Shown here: positions 1-7,847 of the stretch, one piece after another | Numbering within the stretch: position 1 is the first letter of the stretch | How the letters are laid out: the number at the start of each line of letters is the position of its first letter | NCBI GenBank assembly: GCA_013139905.1 | Contig: WSZW01000179.1 | Location: forward strand, 1 to 14,748 | From: an archaeon | Lineage (GTDB): Archaea > EX4484-52 > B79-G9 | Length of the DNA stretch: 14,748 nucleotides | Reading direction: 5' to 3' | Notes under the pieces: generated by a model | Database searches by the model: none | Seen by the model: only the letters and a program-made list of their open reading frames with translations | What the model was told of the DNA's origin: nothing | Translations under genes and position numbers: made by a program

Positions 1-1
1 A

Positions 2-1366
2 AATTTTGTGGGGAAATATGCATTTGATTTTATAACACAAAAAGATAAAATAATAGCAATGACGAACTTCAAAAAAGCAATAGATGACGAATTATTATAT
101 TGCGCAGAATACAAACTTTTATGCGGAGATAATACAACAATTATTGGTGGAATAAATGGGGTATGCATAAAAGATATAGATGGAAACAAGACAGGAATAC
201 TTACGACAATAAGAAATATAACAAAACGTAAAAAAATGGAAAAAAAATTAATGGAAAGCGAAATGCGTTACCGCCTTCTTTTTGAAAATACAAAAGACGC
301 AATATTTATTTTAGATACCGAATCTAAACCATTTGGTCGCATAATATCTGCCAACAATGCCGCAGTAAAAATATACGGATATAACATCGAAGAATTACAA
401 AAATCAAATATACGAAATCTTGAAGATTCCATTACAAAAAAAGAATCGCAACATAGAATCGAAAAATTAATACACGGCGAATCAATAACTACAGAATTAA
501 TACACATAAAAAAAGATAAAACAAAATTCCATGTTGAAATTAGTGCATCACCCATAGAATTAAACAATCATAAATATATACTCACAAACATTAGAGATAT
601 AACCTTAAGAAAAAAATCAGAAAAAAACCTAAACGAAACTAAAAATTATCTAGAAACAATAATACAAATGTCATCTAACGGAATTTTTGTTATTGATGAA
701 AAAGGTAATTTTGAATTCGGTAATCCTGCATGTACAAATATCTGCGGATGGAAATCTCACGAACTGATAGGAAAACCATTTATGCAATTAATACATCCAA
801 AATATCATAAATTCATGTTTGAACGATGGGTAGAAGCACAAAACAATAACGCAAAACCTTATGAGACTGTTATTATAACTAAAAATGGAAAACATAAACA
901 TATTTCAGTAAGTCATCAAGCTATTGAATTTAATGGTCAAAGAAAATATGTTGATATTATAAAAGACATAACCGTACGTAAAAAAATGGATGCTCAAAAA
1001 GAATTTCTTGAAAAAGTAATCGAAAATTGTACTGATGCGATTGTAAGTATCGATATGTCTTATTTAATATCTTCATGGAATCCTGCCGCAGAAAAACTGT
1101 TTGGTTTTAAAAAAGAAGAGATATTGGGAAAAAATATTATTAAACATTTAGTACCAAAAGAATTAAAATTTGAACGGGAAAAATTAATATATAATGCGTC
1201 AAAAAACGGAAGTGCATCAATAAAGACTAAAAGATATAGAAAAGATAAGACACTTGTATCTGTTATTTTAACTATTAGTCCTATTCATGATGATATGGAA
1301 CAATTAATAGGATATTCATCAATATTAAAAGATTTACAAAGCATACAAAATAATTCTGATATCTAA
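2..1366 (+). CDS. Multi-PAS sensor protein, 5'-truncated, no kinase domain
   Basis: The reading frame is open at the left edge, so the true start lies outside the window; the GTG at 8 is probably an internal Val in a PAS core (Phe-Val-Gly-Lys). Counting from that codon, residues 1-75 are the back half of one PAS domain, followed by three full PAS domains at about 84-201, 211-325 and 331-445. Each ends in the usual connector of the type NIRDIT-RKK or IIKDITVRKK, and the last contains the typical SWNPAAEKLFG motif. Such domains sense small molecules, redox state or light and usually feed a histidine kinase. Here the gene stops right after the last PAS domain (SSILKDLQ), with no HisKA/HATPase, GGDEF or HTH part. 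The output must lie in the missing N-terminus or on a partner protein. No membrane segment is visible in the part present. It ends 312 nt before the next gene. Confidence 0.9.
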   Translation, partial: NFVGKYAFDFITQKDKIIAMTNFKKAIDDELLYCAEYKLLCGDNTTIIGGINGVCIKDIDGNKTGILTTIRNITKRKKMEKKLMESEMRYRLLFENTKDAIFILDTESKPFGRIISANNAAVKIYGYNIEELQKSNIRNLEDSITKKESQHRIEKLIHGESITTELIHIKKDKTKFHVEISASPIELNNHKYILTNIRDITLRKKSEKNLNETKNYLETIIQMSSNGIFVIDEKGNFEFGNPACTNICGWKSHELIGKPFMQLIHPKYHKFMFERWVEAQNNNAKPYETVIITKNGKHKHISVSHQAIEFNGQRKYVDIIKDITVRKKMDAQKEFLEKVIENCTDAIVSIDMSYLISSWNPAAEKLFGFKKEEILGKNIIKHLVPKELKFEREKLIYNASKNGSASIKTKRYRKDKTLVSVILTISPIHDDMEQLIGYSSILKDLQSIQNNSDI

Positions 1367-1678
1367 AAATTAAATATTTTTTATTGTATATAAACTATAT
1401 CGCCAAAACAATAAAAATTATCTCGTTTCACTCGAAACTTTTCAGCTTTGCTAAAAAAGCTTGAAAATACCCCCACTACTTACCAAAATTTTCATGATTT
1501 TTACTATAGAATATATTCGTAAAAGGACTTTAATCTACACGTCACGAATTATTTCTTGTTCTATAAATTAGAAAAACATATAATAGTTAATTACATAAAA
1601 ATATTTATGTTTTTATTTATCTAACATTATTAACTAAAATAATTAAATAAAAATATTATTAATCAAAGAGGGGATTTT
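1367..1678. other. Intergenic region before the moxR operon
   Basis: No gene is visible. It holds a pair of palindromes (1425-1467), then very AT-rich DNA that should contain the promoter of the moxR operon. Several TATA-like stretches occur (for example around 1600-1615 and 1645-1660), but the composition is too AT-rich to choose one. The right end carries a good ribosome binding site, GAGGGGAT at 1668-1675, for the TTG start at 1679. Confidence 0.6.
1422..1467. repeat. Tandem extragenic palindromes
   Basis: Two adjacent inverted repeats. The first is GTTTC-ACTC-GAAAC (1425-1438). The second has arms TTTTCA+GCTTT and AAAGC+TGAAAA (1439-1467, 11 pairs, one bulged T, six-base loop). No T-run follows on the plus strand; a T-rich stretch follows on the minus strand. 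They resemble in style the palindromes at 7848-7923, so they may belong to a small family of extragenic elements or act as terminators or RNA stabilisers after the PAS gene. Confidence 0.6.
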
Positions 1679-2665
1679 TTGGACAAAACAATAGAAAATC
1701 TTAATAAAAAAGCAGAATTATATTCAAAAGAAACAGATAAAATAATTTCTGAAGTAGAAAAAGTAATTGTAGGTCAAAAAGACATAGTAAAAAAAGTCGT
1801 AGTTGCTCTTTTTGCAAACGGTCATGTACTTTTAGAAGGAATGCCAGGTCTTGCAAAAACAATGATGATAAATACATTAGCAAACACGATTGATGTTGAT
1901 TTTAAACGACTGCAATTCACCCCTGACCTTCTTCCCGCAGACATAATGGGAACTAAAATATACAATCAAAAAACCGGTGAATTCACAACAAAAAAAGGAC
2001 CAATATTTTCCAATTTCATTCTTGCAGACGAAATAAATCGAGCACCTCCAAAAGTACAATCAGCACTCCTAGAAGCAATGCAGGAAAGACAAGTTACAAT
2101 TTCCGGCGAAACCCACAAATTAGAAAAACCATTTTTAGTCCTTGCAACCCAAAATCCGATTGAAACCGAAGGAACTTACGCATTACCTGAAGCTCAAGTA
2201 GACCGTTTTATGTTCAAATTACATTTAGATTATCCAACAGATAAAGAAGAAGCAGAAATATTACGACGAATGACTACCGGACACATACCAACAGCAGAAA
2301 AAATAACTACTGCCAATTCAATATTAAAAATACAAAAATTCGTACCCGAGATTTATGTAGATGAAAAAATACACAATTACGTTGTAAAAATAGTCCACGC
2401 CACAAGAGACCCAAAAAAATATAAAATAGATGTTGAAGGACACTTACAATATGGCGCATCCCCTAGAGCATCCTTATGGCTGGTATTAGGCGCAAAATCC
2501 CAGGCATTACTAAATAGCAGAGGGTACGTTCTTCCGGAAGACGTAAAAGTAATCGCAAAAGACGTCCTAAGACACAGAATATTACTCACATACGAAGCCG
2601 AAGCAGAAGGAATAACCGCCGACGAAATTATCGACAAAATAATTTCCGGCATAAAATCACCATAA
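1679..2665 (+). CDS. moxR: MoxR-family AAA+ ATPase
   Basis: A 328-residue protein, the normal length for cytoplasmic MoxR ATPases that act as chaperones in maturing or activating partner proteins, usually together with von Willebrand A (VWA) proteins. Visible motifs: Walker A GMPGLAKT (54-61), with the family's characteristic Ala-Lys-Thr; Walker B FILADEIN (113-120); sensor 1 in ATQNP (157-160); arginine finger in LPEAQVDRFM (R176); and sensor 2 in GASPRAS (R263) in the C-terminal lid. The start is TTG, chosen because GAGGGGAT lies just upstream and the protein then begins with the usual N-terminal helix before VGQKDIV. The DUF58 gene follows after 28 nt, so the two are very likely co-transcribed as the head of a MoxR-DUF58-VWA-BatD operon. 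The client is unknown. Confidence 0.96.
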   Translation: MDKTIENLNKKAELYSKETDKIISEVEKVIVGQKDIVKKVVVALFANGHVLLEGMPGLAKTMMINTLANTIDVDFKRLQFTPDLLPADIMGTKIYNQKTGEFTTKKGPIFSNFILADEINRAPPKVQSALLEAMQERQVTISGETHKLEKPFLVLATQNPIETEGTYALPEAQVDRFMFKLHLDYPTDKEEAEILRRMTTGHIPTAEKITTANSILKIQKFVPEIYVDEKIHNYVVKIVHATRDPKKYKIDVEGHLQYGASPRASLWLVLGAKSQALLNSRGYVLPEDVKVIAKDVLRHRILLTYEAEAEGITADEIIDKIISGIKSP

Positions 2666-2693
2666 ATATCACAATATTAAAAGGTTATAGACT

Positions 2694-3581
2694 ATGCCGA
2701 AAGCAAAACAAGTACTAAAAAAAGTAAGAAAGCTAGACATAAAAACAAAAAAACTTGTTGATGGATTGATGCAAGGTGCATATATTTCGGCATTTAAGGG
2801 TCGAGGCATAGAATTCTGTGATGTAAGAGAATATGTTCCTGGAGATGACATCAGAAGCATAGACTGGAACGTAACTGCAAGAACAAACGAACCGCACGTA
2901 AAAGAATTCATAGAAGAACGTGATTTAAACGTAATGATTGTTTTTGACGCATCCGCATCCGCTGATTTTGGAACACAAATGGCGCGAAAAAAAGAACAGG
3001 GTATAGAAATCGCAGCATCTCTAGCAGTATCCGCAGTAAAAAACAACGATAAAATCGGTCTATTAATTGCAACAAGCATCGTCGAAAAATTTATGCCACC
3101 AAAAAAAGGATTAAAATATTCATTCAGGCTTATAAGAGAATTAATATATTGCCCATTAAAGCACAAAGACACAAATTTGAAAATAGCACTTGATTTTTTA
3201 AACAGTACAATAAAAAGAAGATCAGTCATATTCATAATATCGGATTTTCAATTCGATCTAAAAACAATAGAAAAACCACTATCGCTTCTTGAGCGAAAAA
3301 ACGATGTTGTCGGCATAAAATTAAATGATCTGCGTGATTTTGACATCCCAAACATCGGCATGGTAGAATTCGAAGACGAAGAAACCGGCGAATGTATCAC
3401 AATAGATACAGACGACCCGATATTTCAGGAAAATTATAAAAAATTAGCAGAAGAAAACCAAAAAAAAATACATACATTTTTCAACAAGAAAAAAATAGAT
3501 TTCATAAATATATCAACATCCAAATCATGGACCACAGATATTCATAAATTTTTCAAAGAACGAGGTAAAAAATTCAGATAA
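2694..3581 (+). CDS. DUF58 domain protein (VWA-like), MoxR partner
   Basis: 295 residues. The DUF58 signature is clear at about 37-63: GRGIEF, then DVREYVPGDDIRSIDWNVTA. It is followed by a VWA-like fold starting with VFDASASADF (83-92), where the DxSxS metal site is present, and a second conserved aspartate in IISDFQ (181-186). DUF58 proteins nearly always sit next to moxR and are thought to work with it, but their biochemical role is not settled. Unlike many family members it has no N-terminal membrane segments, so it is probably cytoplasmic. The ATG at 2694 is preceded by AAAGGTTAT, a modest ribosome binding site. A 91-nt AT-rich spacer separates it from the VWA gene, longer than the other gaps in the operon. 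Confidence 0.93.
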   Translation: MPKAKQVLKKVRKLDIKTKKLVDGLMQGAYISAFKGRGIEFCDVREYVPGDDIRSIDWNVTARTNEPHVKEFIEERDLNVMIVFDASASADFGTQMARKKEQGIEIAASLAVSAVKNNDKIGLLIATSIVEKFMPPKKGLKYSFRLIRELIYCPLKHKDTNLKIALDFLNSTIKRRSVIFIISDFQFDLKTIEKPLSLLERKNDVVGIKLNDLRDFDIPNIGMVEFEDEETGECITIDTDDPIFQENYKKLAEENQKKIHTFFNKKKIDFINISTSKSWTTDIHKFFKERGKKFR

Positions 3582-3638
3582 GATATTCAAACAGGATAAT
3601 TAAATAATAATATTAATTATAATTAAATAAAAATATCA

Positions 3639-3656
3639 AATAATAATAATAATAAT
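3639..3656 (+). repeat. (AAT)6 microsatellite in operon spacer
   Basis: Six perfect AAT units in the spacer between the DUF58 and VWA genes, just before the ribosome binding site GAGGGGTAA of the latter. It may simply reflect the extreme AT bias. Being upstream of a start it could vary in length between strains. Confidence 0.55.
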
Positions 3657-3672
3657 ATACGAGGGGTAAAAT

Positions 3673-4629
3673 ATGGGATTCTTTTTTTTAGAGCCACTAT
3701 GGCTAATACCGATGATAATTGCGTTAACAGGATTAATTTACATAGTCATGCTATCCAAAAAAGGAAATAAAAAAGCAGCATTAAAATTCGGAAATATAAA
3801 CCTAATGAAAATGGCATCCACACACCAAAAAACAAAAAAACGAAGCAATGTAATAATCGCATTAGAAATATTAGCAATATTATTCCTATTTTTAGCACTC
3901 GCAGACCCGCACATACCCCTAAAACAAGATAAAAAAGGCGTAAATGTAGTACTCGCAATCGATATCTCCGGAAGTATGCAAGCCACAGATTATAAACCAA
4001 CAAGAATACAAGCAGCAAAGCAAGCAGCAAAAACGCTCGTAAACAGTCTTGAAAACAAAGATTATGTCGGAGTCGTAAGTTTTTCAACCGGAGCATCAAC
4101 AGTATCCTATCTAACCCCCGATAAAGAAAAAGCAGAAAAACGAATATCAGGAATTGCAGCCAACAATGGCGCAACAGCAATAGGCGATGGTTTAAGCCTT
4201 GCAATAGACATGGTATCATCCATTCCAAACAAAAAACGATTCGTAGTATTACTATCCGACGGAGTATCAAACGCAGGCGTAATATCACCAACTGAGGCAG
4301 CAACGTTTGCAAAAACAAACGACGTAGTAGTATTTACCGTCGGCATGGGCTCAGAACAACCGGTAATATTAGGTTACGATTGGTTCGGAAACCCACAATA
4401 CGCAAACCTTGATGAAACAACTCTAAACCAAATAGCAGCAACAACGGGTGGTACATATTTCAAATCCATTGACAAAAACACACTTAGTGACATCTACAAA
4501 AAATTACCGGAAAACATAAAACGCGAAAAAGAACCAACATCACTTAAAAACTTATTTTTACTCCTCGGAATAATTACATTAATGTCGCGCATGTATCTAA
4601 CTAAAATAAAATGGAGGATTTTAAGATGA
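3673..4629 (+). CDS. BatA/BatB-like VWA-domain membrane protein
   Basis: 318 residues with the layout of BatA/BatB aerotolerance-type proteins. Two hydrophobic segments near the N-terminus (about 5-27 and 60-78) flank a basic stretch. A VWA domain (about 90-275) with an intact metal-ion-dependent adhesion site follows: DISGS at 97-101, the Thr of GATAIGDG near 168, and SDG at 195-197. A C-terminal hydrophobic segment (about 293-309) ends in a basic tail. The VWA domain should bind a protein partner through a divalent metal. The start is supported by GAGGGGTAA seven bases before the ATG. The stop codon overlaps the next gene's start (ATGA at 4626-4629), so translation of the two is coupled. 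Although Bat proteins were named for oxygen tolerance, the process served here cannot be read from the sequence. Confidence 0.93.
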   Translation: MGFFFLEPLWLIPMIIALTGLIYIVMLSKKGNKKAALKFGNINLMKMASTHQKTKKRSNVIIALEILAILFLFLALADPHIPLKQDKKGVNVVLAIDISGSMQATDYKPTRIQAAKQAAKTLVNSLENKDYVGVVSFSTGASTVSYLTPDKEKAEKRISGIAANNGATAIGDGLSLAIDMVSSIPNKKRFVVLLSDGVSNAGVISPTEAATFAKTNDVVVFTVGMGSEQPVILGYDWFGNPQYANLDETTLNQIAATTGGTYFKSIDKNTLSDIYKKLPENIKREKEPTSLKNLFLLLGIITLMSRMYLTKIKWRILR

Positions 4630-6290
4630 ATAAAAGGTGTAATAATTATAATAGCGATAATACTACTAATAATATGAACAATAACACCATCAAAAACTTA
4701 AGAAAAAACATAATATTTATCTCCATCTGTCTAATATACATTTTATTCATCATAACCCCAACATATGCACAGGAACTAATCGTAGAAAAACACATAAAAG
4801 AACTACCCGAAAACCTCAAAGAAGGCGAAAAAGTAACAGTCATGCTTAAAATCACAAACCCATTCGATACAGATTTACCAATAAAAATAGTAGATAAAAA
4901 CATATTCGCAAACAACGGTCTGGACATTGAATGCCTGGAACAAATAATACCAAAACAAAGTACTGTAGAACTAGAATACACACCAATAACAGCATACGTT
5001 GAAGGAAAATACACTCTTGAAAAAGCAAAAATAACATATAACGATACAATCACAAAAAATGAAATAGAAGTTGAATCAAATACATACGATTTAAGAATCG
5101 AAAAAGGCACAACCAGCACATCAACAATACAACAAGGAATAACCACAATAAACAAATGTGATGGCAAAAACACACAATCCACATCTTATTCTTCACAATC
5201 ATCAAATAGCCAAGAACAAAAACAAAAAGAACAAGAACAACAGCAAAACACGCAAAACAAATTAAACAACATCAACCAGGAAAACAGTCAAAATATGCAA
5301 AATCTTCAAAAAGAAATGCAAGAAGAAGCACAAAAACAAGCACAACAAAAAAAAGAAATGGAAGAACAAATAGAATCAAATAAAAAAATGTATAATGAAC
5401 ACAAAAAATTAGAAGAAGAAGGATACAAACTTGCAGAAAAAAACATAACCCCTGAATCCAATAATTCCGGCAATGGCGATTTTGAATATAAATATCAAAA
5501 AGAAAACGGCGATAAAGCAAGTATAACCGGTAATGTCAACAACAAAAATGTTGAAAACATATCAAGTTTTAGCTCTAACGACGAACGCCGTTTAATGAAA
5601 GCCCTGGAAAACAACACTAAATTTAATAAAGAAAAAGAAACCCTTGAAAAAGAAGGTTTTGAACTCCAAAACAAATCCATAACACCAACCACAACCAACA
5701 TGACTAATTATAATTATCAATTCTCAAACCCAAACACAAACGAAACCGCCCAAATTTACGGCAACATAACAAAAGACGAAAACGTAACAAGTGTAATCGT
5801 TGAAAAAGAAAACAACAAAAAATTCCCATGGGTTCTAATTTATTTAGCAATATTACTAATCGCAGGTTATTACTATTGGTCAAAATACATAAAAAAACCA
5901 ACAATTACCGAGCCAATAAAAATACCACCAAAAAAACCAATAAATTATCACAAAAAAGCATTATCCATGCTTAATTTAGCCGAAAAAACATATGAAATAG
6001 GTAACAAAAAAGAAGCATACGAAAAAGCATCTTATGCAGTTCGTTATTTTTACAAATACAAGTTTGAATCAGATAAAATAGACCAAAACGAATCAAAAAA
6101 TAATCCAACAAAAAAAGAACTAACAGGAAGCGAAGTCATAAACATATCGAACAAAAAAGACACCAAAAACAAAACAAAATTAAGAGAATTCTTCAACATA
6201 ACCAATTTAGTCAATTTCGCAAAATACAAACCAAATGATTCTGACTTCAATAAAATCCTAAAGATTGGAAACGATGTGATTGGAAAGTAA
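4626..6290 (+). CDS. BatD-like membrane protein with Q/N-rich coil and tandem repeats
   Basis: 554 residues from the ATG at 4626. I prefer this over an ATG 15 nt upstream because GGAGGATTTT sits just before it, inside the VWA gene, and it gives an ATGA stop/start overlap. Order of parts: Asn-rich cytoplasmic leader (1-25); signal anchor or signal peptide (about 26-48, ending TYAQ); an immunoglobulin-like/NEW3-type beta domain (about 50-160); a Gln/Asn/Lys-rich low-complexity, probably coiled-coil stretch (about 185-260); two related repeats of about 55 residues (261-315 and 339-392), each opening LE(K/E)EG(Y/F)-L-KxITP and closing with a (I/Y)(T/G)(G/N)N(V/I)-type beta pattern; a membrane helix (about 400-418); and a lysine-rich cytoplasmic tail with helical segments to 554. 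The position after BatA/B and the exported beta domain plus C-terminal membrane anchor match BatD, but sequence similarity looks loose. Its stop lies at the edge of a patch with different codon use. Confidence 0.8.
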   Translation: MNKRCNNYNSDNTTNNMNNNTIKNLRKNIIFISICLIYILFIITPTYAQELIVEKHIKELPENLKEGEKVTVMLKITNPFDTDLPIKIVDKNIFANNGLDIECLEQIIPKQSTVELEYTPITAYVEGKYTLEKAKITYNDTITKNEIEVESNTYDLRIEKGTTSTSTIQQGITTINKCDGKNTQSTSYSSQSSNSQEQKQKEQEQQQNTQNKLNNINQENSQNMQNLQKEMQEEAQKQAQQKKEMEEQIESNKKMYNEHKKLEEEGYKLAEKNITPESNNSGNGDFEYKYQKENGDKASITGNVNNKNVENISSFSSNDERRLMKALENNTKFNKEKETLEKEGFELQNKSITPTTTNMTNYNYQFSNPNTNETAQIYGNITKDENVTSVIVEKENNKKFPWVLIYLAILLIAGYYYWSKYIKKPTITEPIKIPPKKPINYHKKALSMLNLAEKTYEIGNKKEAYEKASYAVRYFYKYKFESDKIDQNESKNNPTKKELTGSEVINISNKKDTKNKTKLREFFNITNLVNFAKYKPNDSDFNKILKIGNDVIGK

Positions 6291-6389
6291 AAAACGAAGA
6301 AAAGACATCAAAACAAATATATAAAAAACCAAAACAAACTAAAAACAGCAATTGATGAAATTGTTGCGTATATTGAGGAAACCAGATGA
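6291..6389 (+). pseudogene. Headless C-terminal remnant of an unknown gene, coupled to rhuM
   Basis: A 32-codon open stretch directly after the BatD-like stop, in the same frame, with no start codon, ending TGA at 6387-6389. Its last 16 residues, LKTAIDEIVAYIEETR, read like the real end of a protein, with GTT/GCG/GAG codons unlike the ATA/AAA-rich operon. The TGA overlaps the rhuM start in an ATGA, as in a working operon. I infer that a once complete upstream partner of rhuM lost its 5' part when the patch joined the moxR operon. RhuM genes are often found inside type I restriction loci, so an hsdM or hsdS tail is one possibility, unproven. Confidence 0.45.
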
Positions 6390-7390
6390 ATAAACCAAAT
6401 AATAAAATAATTATTTATGAAAGTGATAATGGCAGTCCGAGTATTGAGGTAAAAATTCAAGGGGAAACGGTGTGGTTAACTCAGGCACAGCTTGTTGAAT
6501 TGTTTAACTCCAGTAAAGCAAATATTAGTGAGCATATAAAACATATTTTTGAAGAAGGCGAATTACAGCGTGATTCAGTGGTTCGGTATTTCCGAACAAC
6601 TGCGAAAGATAATAAAAATTACAATGTTGAACATTACAATTTAGATTTAATCATATCTCTTGGCTATCGAGTAAAATCTCAAATAGCTACCCGTTTTCGC
6701 CAATGGGCAACCACACGATTGCATGAGTATATCGTCAAAGGTTTTACCATGGATGATGAGCGCCTAAAAGGATCAGGTGGCGGTAATTATTGGAAAGAAT
6801 TACTAAATCGTATTCGTGATATTCGTAGTAGTGAAAAAGCATTATATCGTCAAACACTTGATTTGTATGCAACTAGCATAGATTATAACGCTAAAAGTCC
6901 AGAATCAATACAATTTTTTAAAACAGTACAAAACAAACTCCATTATGCAACTAATAAACACACAGCAGCAGAAACAATTTATAATCGTGTTGATGCCGAA
7001 AAAGAATTTCTTGGTCTAACTAATTTCGAAGGAGAAATCTCCATAAAATCAGACATATCGATTGCAAAAAATTATCTTACAAAAGATGAATTATTTCGTT
7101 TAAATAGACTTGTATCCGCATTTTTTGATCTTGCAGAAATCAAAGCACAAGAACAGAAAAAAATGTATATGGCGGATTGGGTTAAAGAACTTGATAAATT
7201 TTCTAAAATGTTCGGGAAAGGAATATTGCAAAATGTTGGAAACATAAGTCATGAAGATGCATTAAAAAAAGCAAAAATAGAATATAAAAAATATCAAAAA
7301 AAGACATTCTCTCCTGTTGAAAAAGCATATCTTCAAAGTATAAAATTAATCCAAAAACAAGTTGAGAAAAAAACAAAAAACAAAGATTAA
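6386..7390 (+). CDS. RhuM (virulence) family protein
   Basis: 334 residues, full length for the family. Landmarks are the N-terminal strand and helix-turn-helix-like core TVWLTQAQLVELFNSSKANI (28-47), then HIFEEGEL (53-60), YNLDLIISLGYRVKS (84-98), FRQWAT-RL-EYIVKGF-DDERLK (104-128), and a conserved C-terminal part with FFKTVQNKLHYA, RVDAEKEFLGLTNFEG and IAKNYLTKDELFRLNRLVS (about 177-244). RhuM was first noted on a Salmonella pathogenicity island, and homologues are scattered through bacterial and archaeal genomes, often on islands or within type I restriction loci. The molecular function is not established; the N-terminal part suggests nucleic-acid binding. GAGGAAACC precedes the ATG. Its richer use of CGT/GGT codons and lack of link to the neighbours suggest horizontal gain. 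It ends about 40 nt before a strong palindrome. Confidence 0.92.
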   Translation: MNKPNNKIIIYESDNGSPSIEVKIQGETVWLTQAQLVELFNSSKANISEHIKHIFEEGELQRDSVVRYFRTTAKDNKNYNVEHYNLDLIISLGYRVKSQIATRFRQWATTRLHEYIVKGFTMDDERLKGSGGGNYWKELLNRIRDIRSSEKALYRQTLDLYATSIDYNAKSPESIQFFKTVQNKLHYATNKHTAAETIYNRVDAEKEFLGLTNFEGEISIKSDISIAKNYLTKDELFRLNRLVSAFFDLAEIKAQEQKKMYMADWVKELDKFSKMFGKGILQNVGNISHEDALKKAKIEYKKYQKKTFSPVEKAYLQSIKLIQKQVEKKTKNKD

Positions 7391-7429
7391 ATATCAGAAT
7401 CAATTCCATAAAATACCCACCCCATAGCG

Positions 7430-7459
7430 GAGTTTTACGCGATAAATCGCGTAAAACTC
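7430..7459. terminator. Perfect 14-bp inverted repeat after rhuM
   Basis: GAGTTTTACGCGAT and its exact complement ATCGCGTAAAACTC are separated by only AA, followed by TTTG. As RNA this is a very stable hairpin with a four-base loop. It probably ends or stabilises the rhuM transcript. A perfect 30-base near-palindrome could also be the end of a small mobile element or a protein-binding site. Confidence 0.6.
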
Positions 7460-7501
7460 TTTGTTATACGCAATCAAAAGAAAGACCTTACAAATAAAAA
7501 G

Positions 7502-7510
7502 TTTTATATA
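7502..7510 (+). promoter_or_regulatory. TATA box of the 84-residue membrane protein gene
   Basis: TTTTATATA centred about 29 bases before the ATG at 7535. Archaeal transcription starts about 25 bases after the TATA box, which would leave a leader of only a few bases. No ribosome binding site is seen before the ATG, in agreement with a leaderless mRNA. Confidence 0.55.
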
Positions 7511-7534
7511 GTTTAATAATTAAATAATAACATT

Positions 7535-7789
7535 ATGACAAACACAATAATCTACGCCGTAGCTATACTATTTTTTGCTTTTATGGCACTATACAATTTA
7601 AAAATAGCAATAAAAGAAAAAAAGGATTATGTACCTGCGATTGTTGGCTTCCTATTTACTTTAATGGTCGTGCTTTTCTTCTTTGAGCAAATGTTTTACG
7701 GACTTATGTTGCTTACTTTAGTTGGTATTATATCTACAATATGGCTATTAAAGCTATTATGGAAATATTTGAAAGATAGAAATAAATAA
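7535..7789 (+). CDS. Small three-helix membrane protein, unknown function
   Basis: 84 residues, not recognised. Three hydrophobic stretches are visible: about 4-22, 32-50 and 54-74. A Lys-rich loop (IAIKEKKDY, 24-32) lies between the first two, and the C-terminus is basic (LWKYLKDRNK). By the positive-inside rule the first loop and the C-terminus are cytoplasmic. There is no ribosome binding site but a well-placed TATA box, suggesting a leaderless single-gene transcript. The gene lies between two palindrome-rich spacers and converges on Sec61-beta. The clean membrane topology and start make a real gene likely, though no family assignment is possible. Confidence 0.7.
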   Translation: MTNTIIYAVAILFFAFMALYNLKIAIKEKKDYVPAIVGFLFTLMVVLFFFEQMFYGLMLLTLVGIISTIWLLKLLWKYLKDRNK

Positions 7790-7847
7790 TTAACTGTCTT
7801 TCTTTTGACTCAAAGGGACGCAGCGCTTTCGTCGCAAGCTCCTCACC

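Noticed and set aside
3582..3672. Possible CRISPR-like or protein-coding repeat in the AAT-rich spacer
   Set aside because: It is only a six-unit trinucleotide run; no direct repeat with spacers is seen anywhere in the window.
3746..4318. Long minus-strand open frame (190 codons) opposite the VWA gene
   Set aside because: It is very rich in Leu, Arg and Phe and lies entirely opposite a well-supported VWA gene; typical antisense shadow in AT-rich DNA. Likewise the minus-strand frames at 4646-5182 and 2669-3235.
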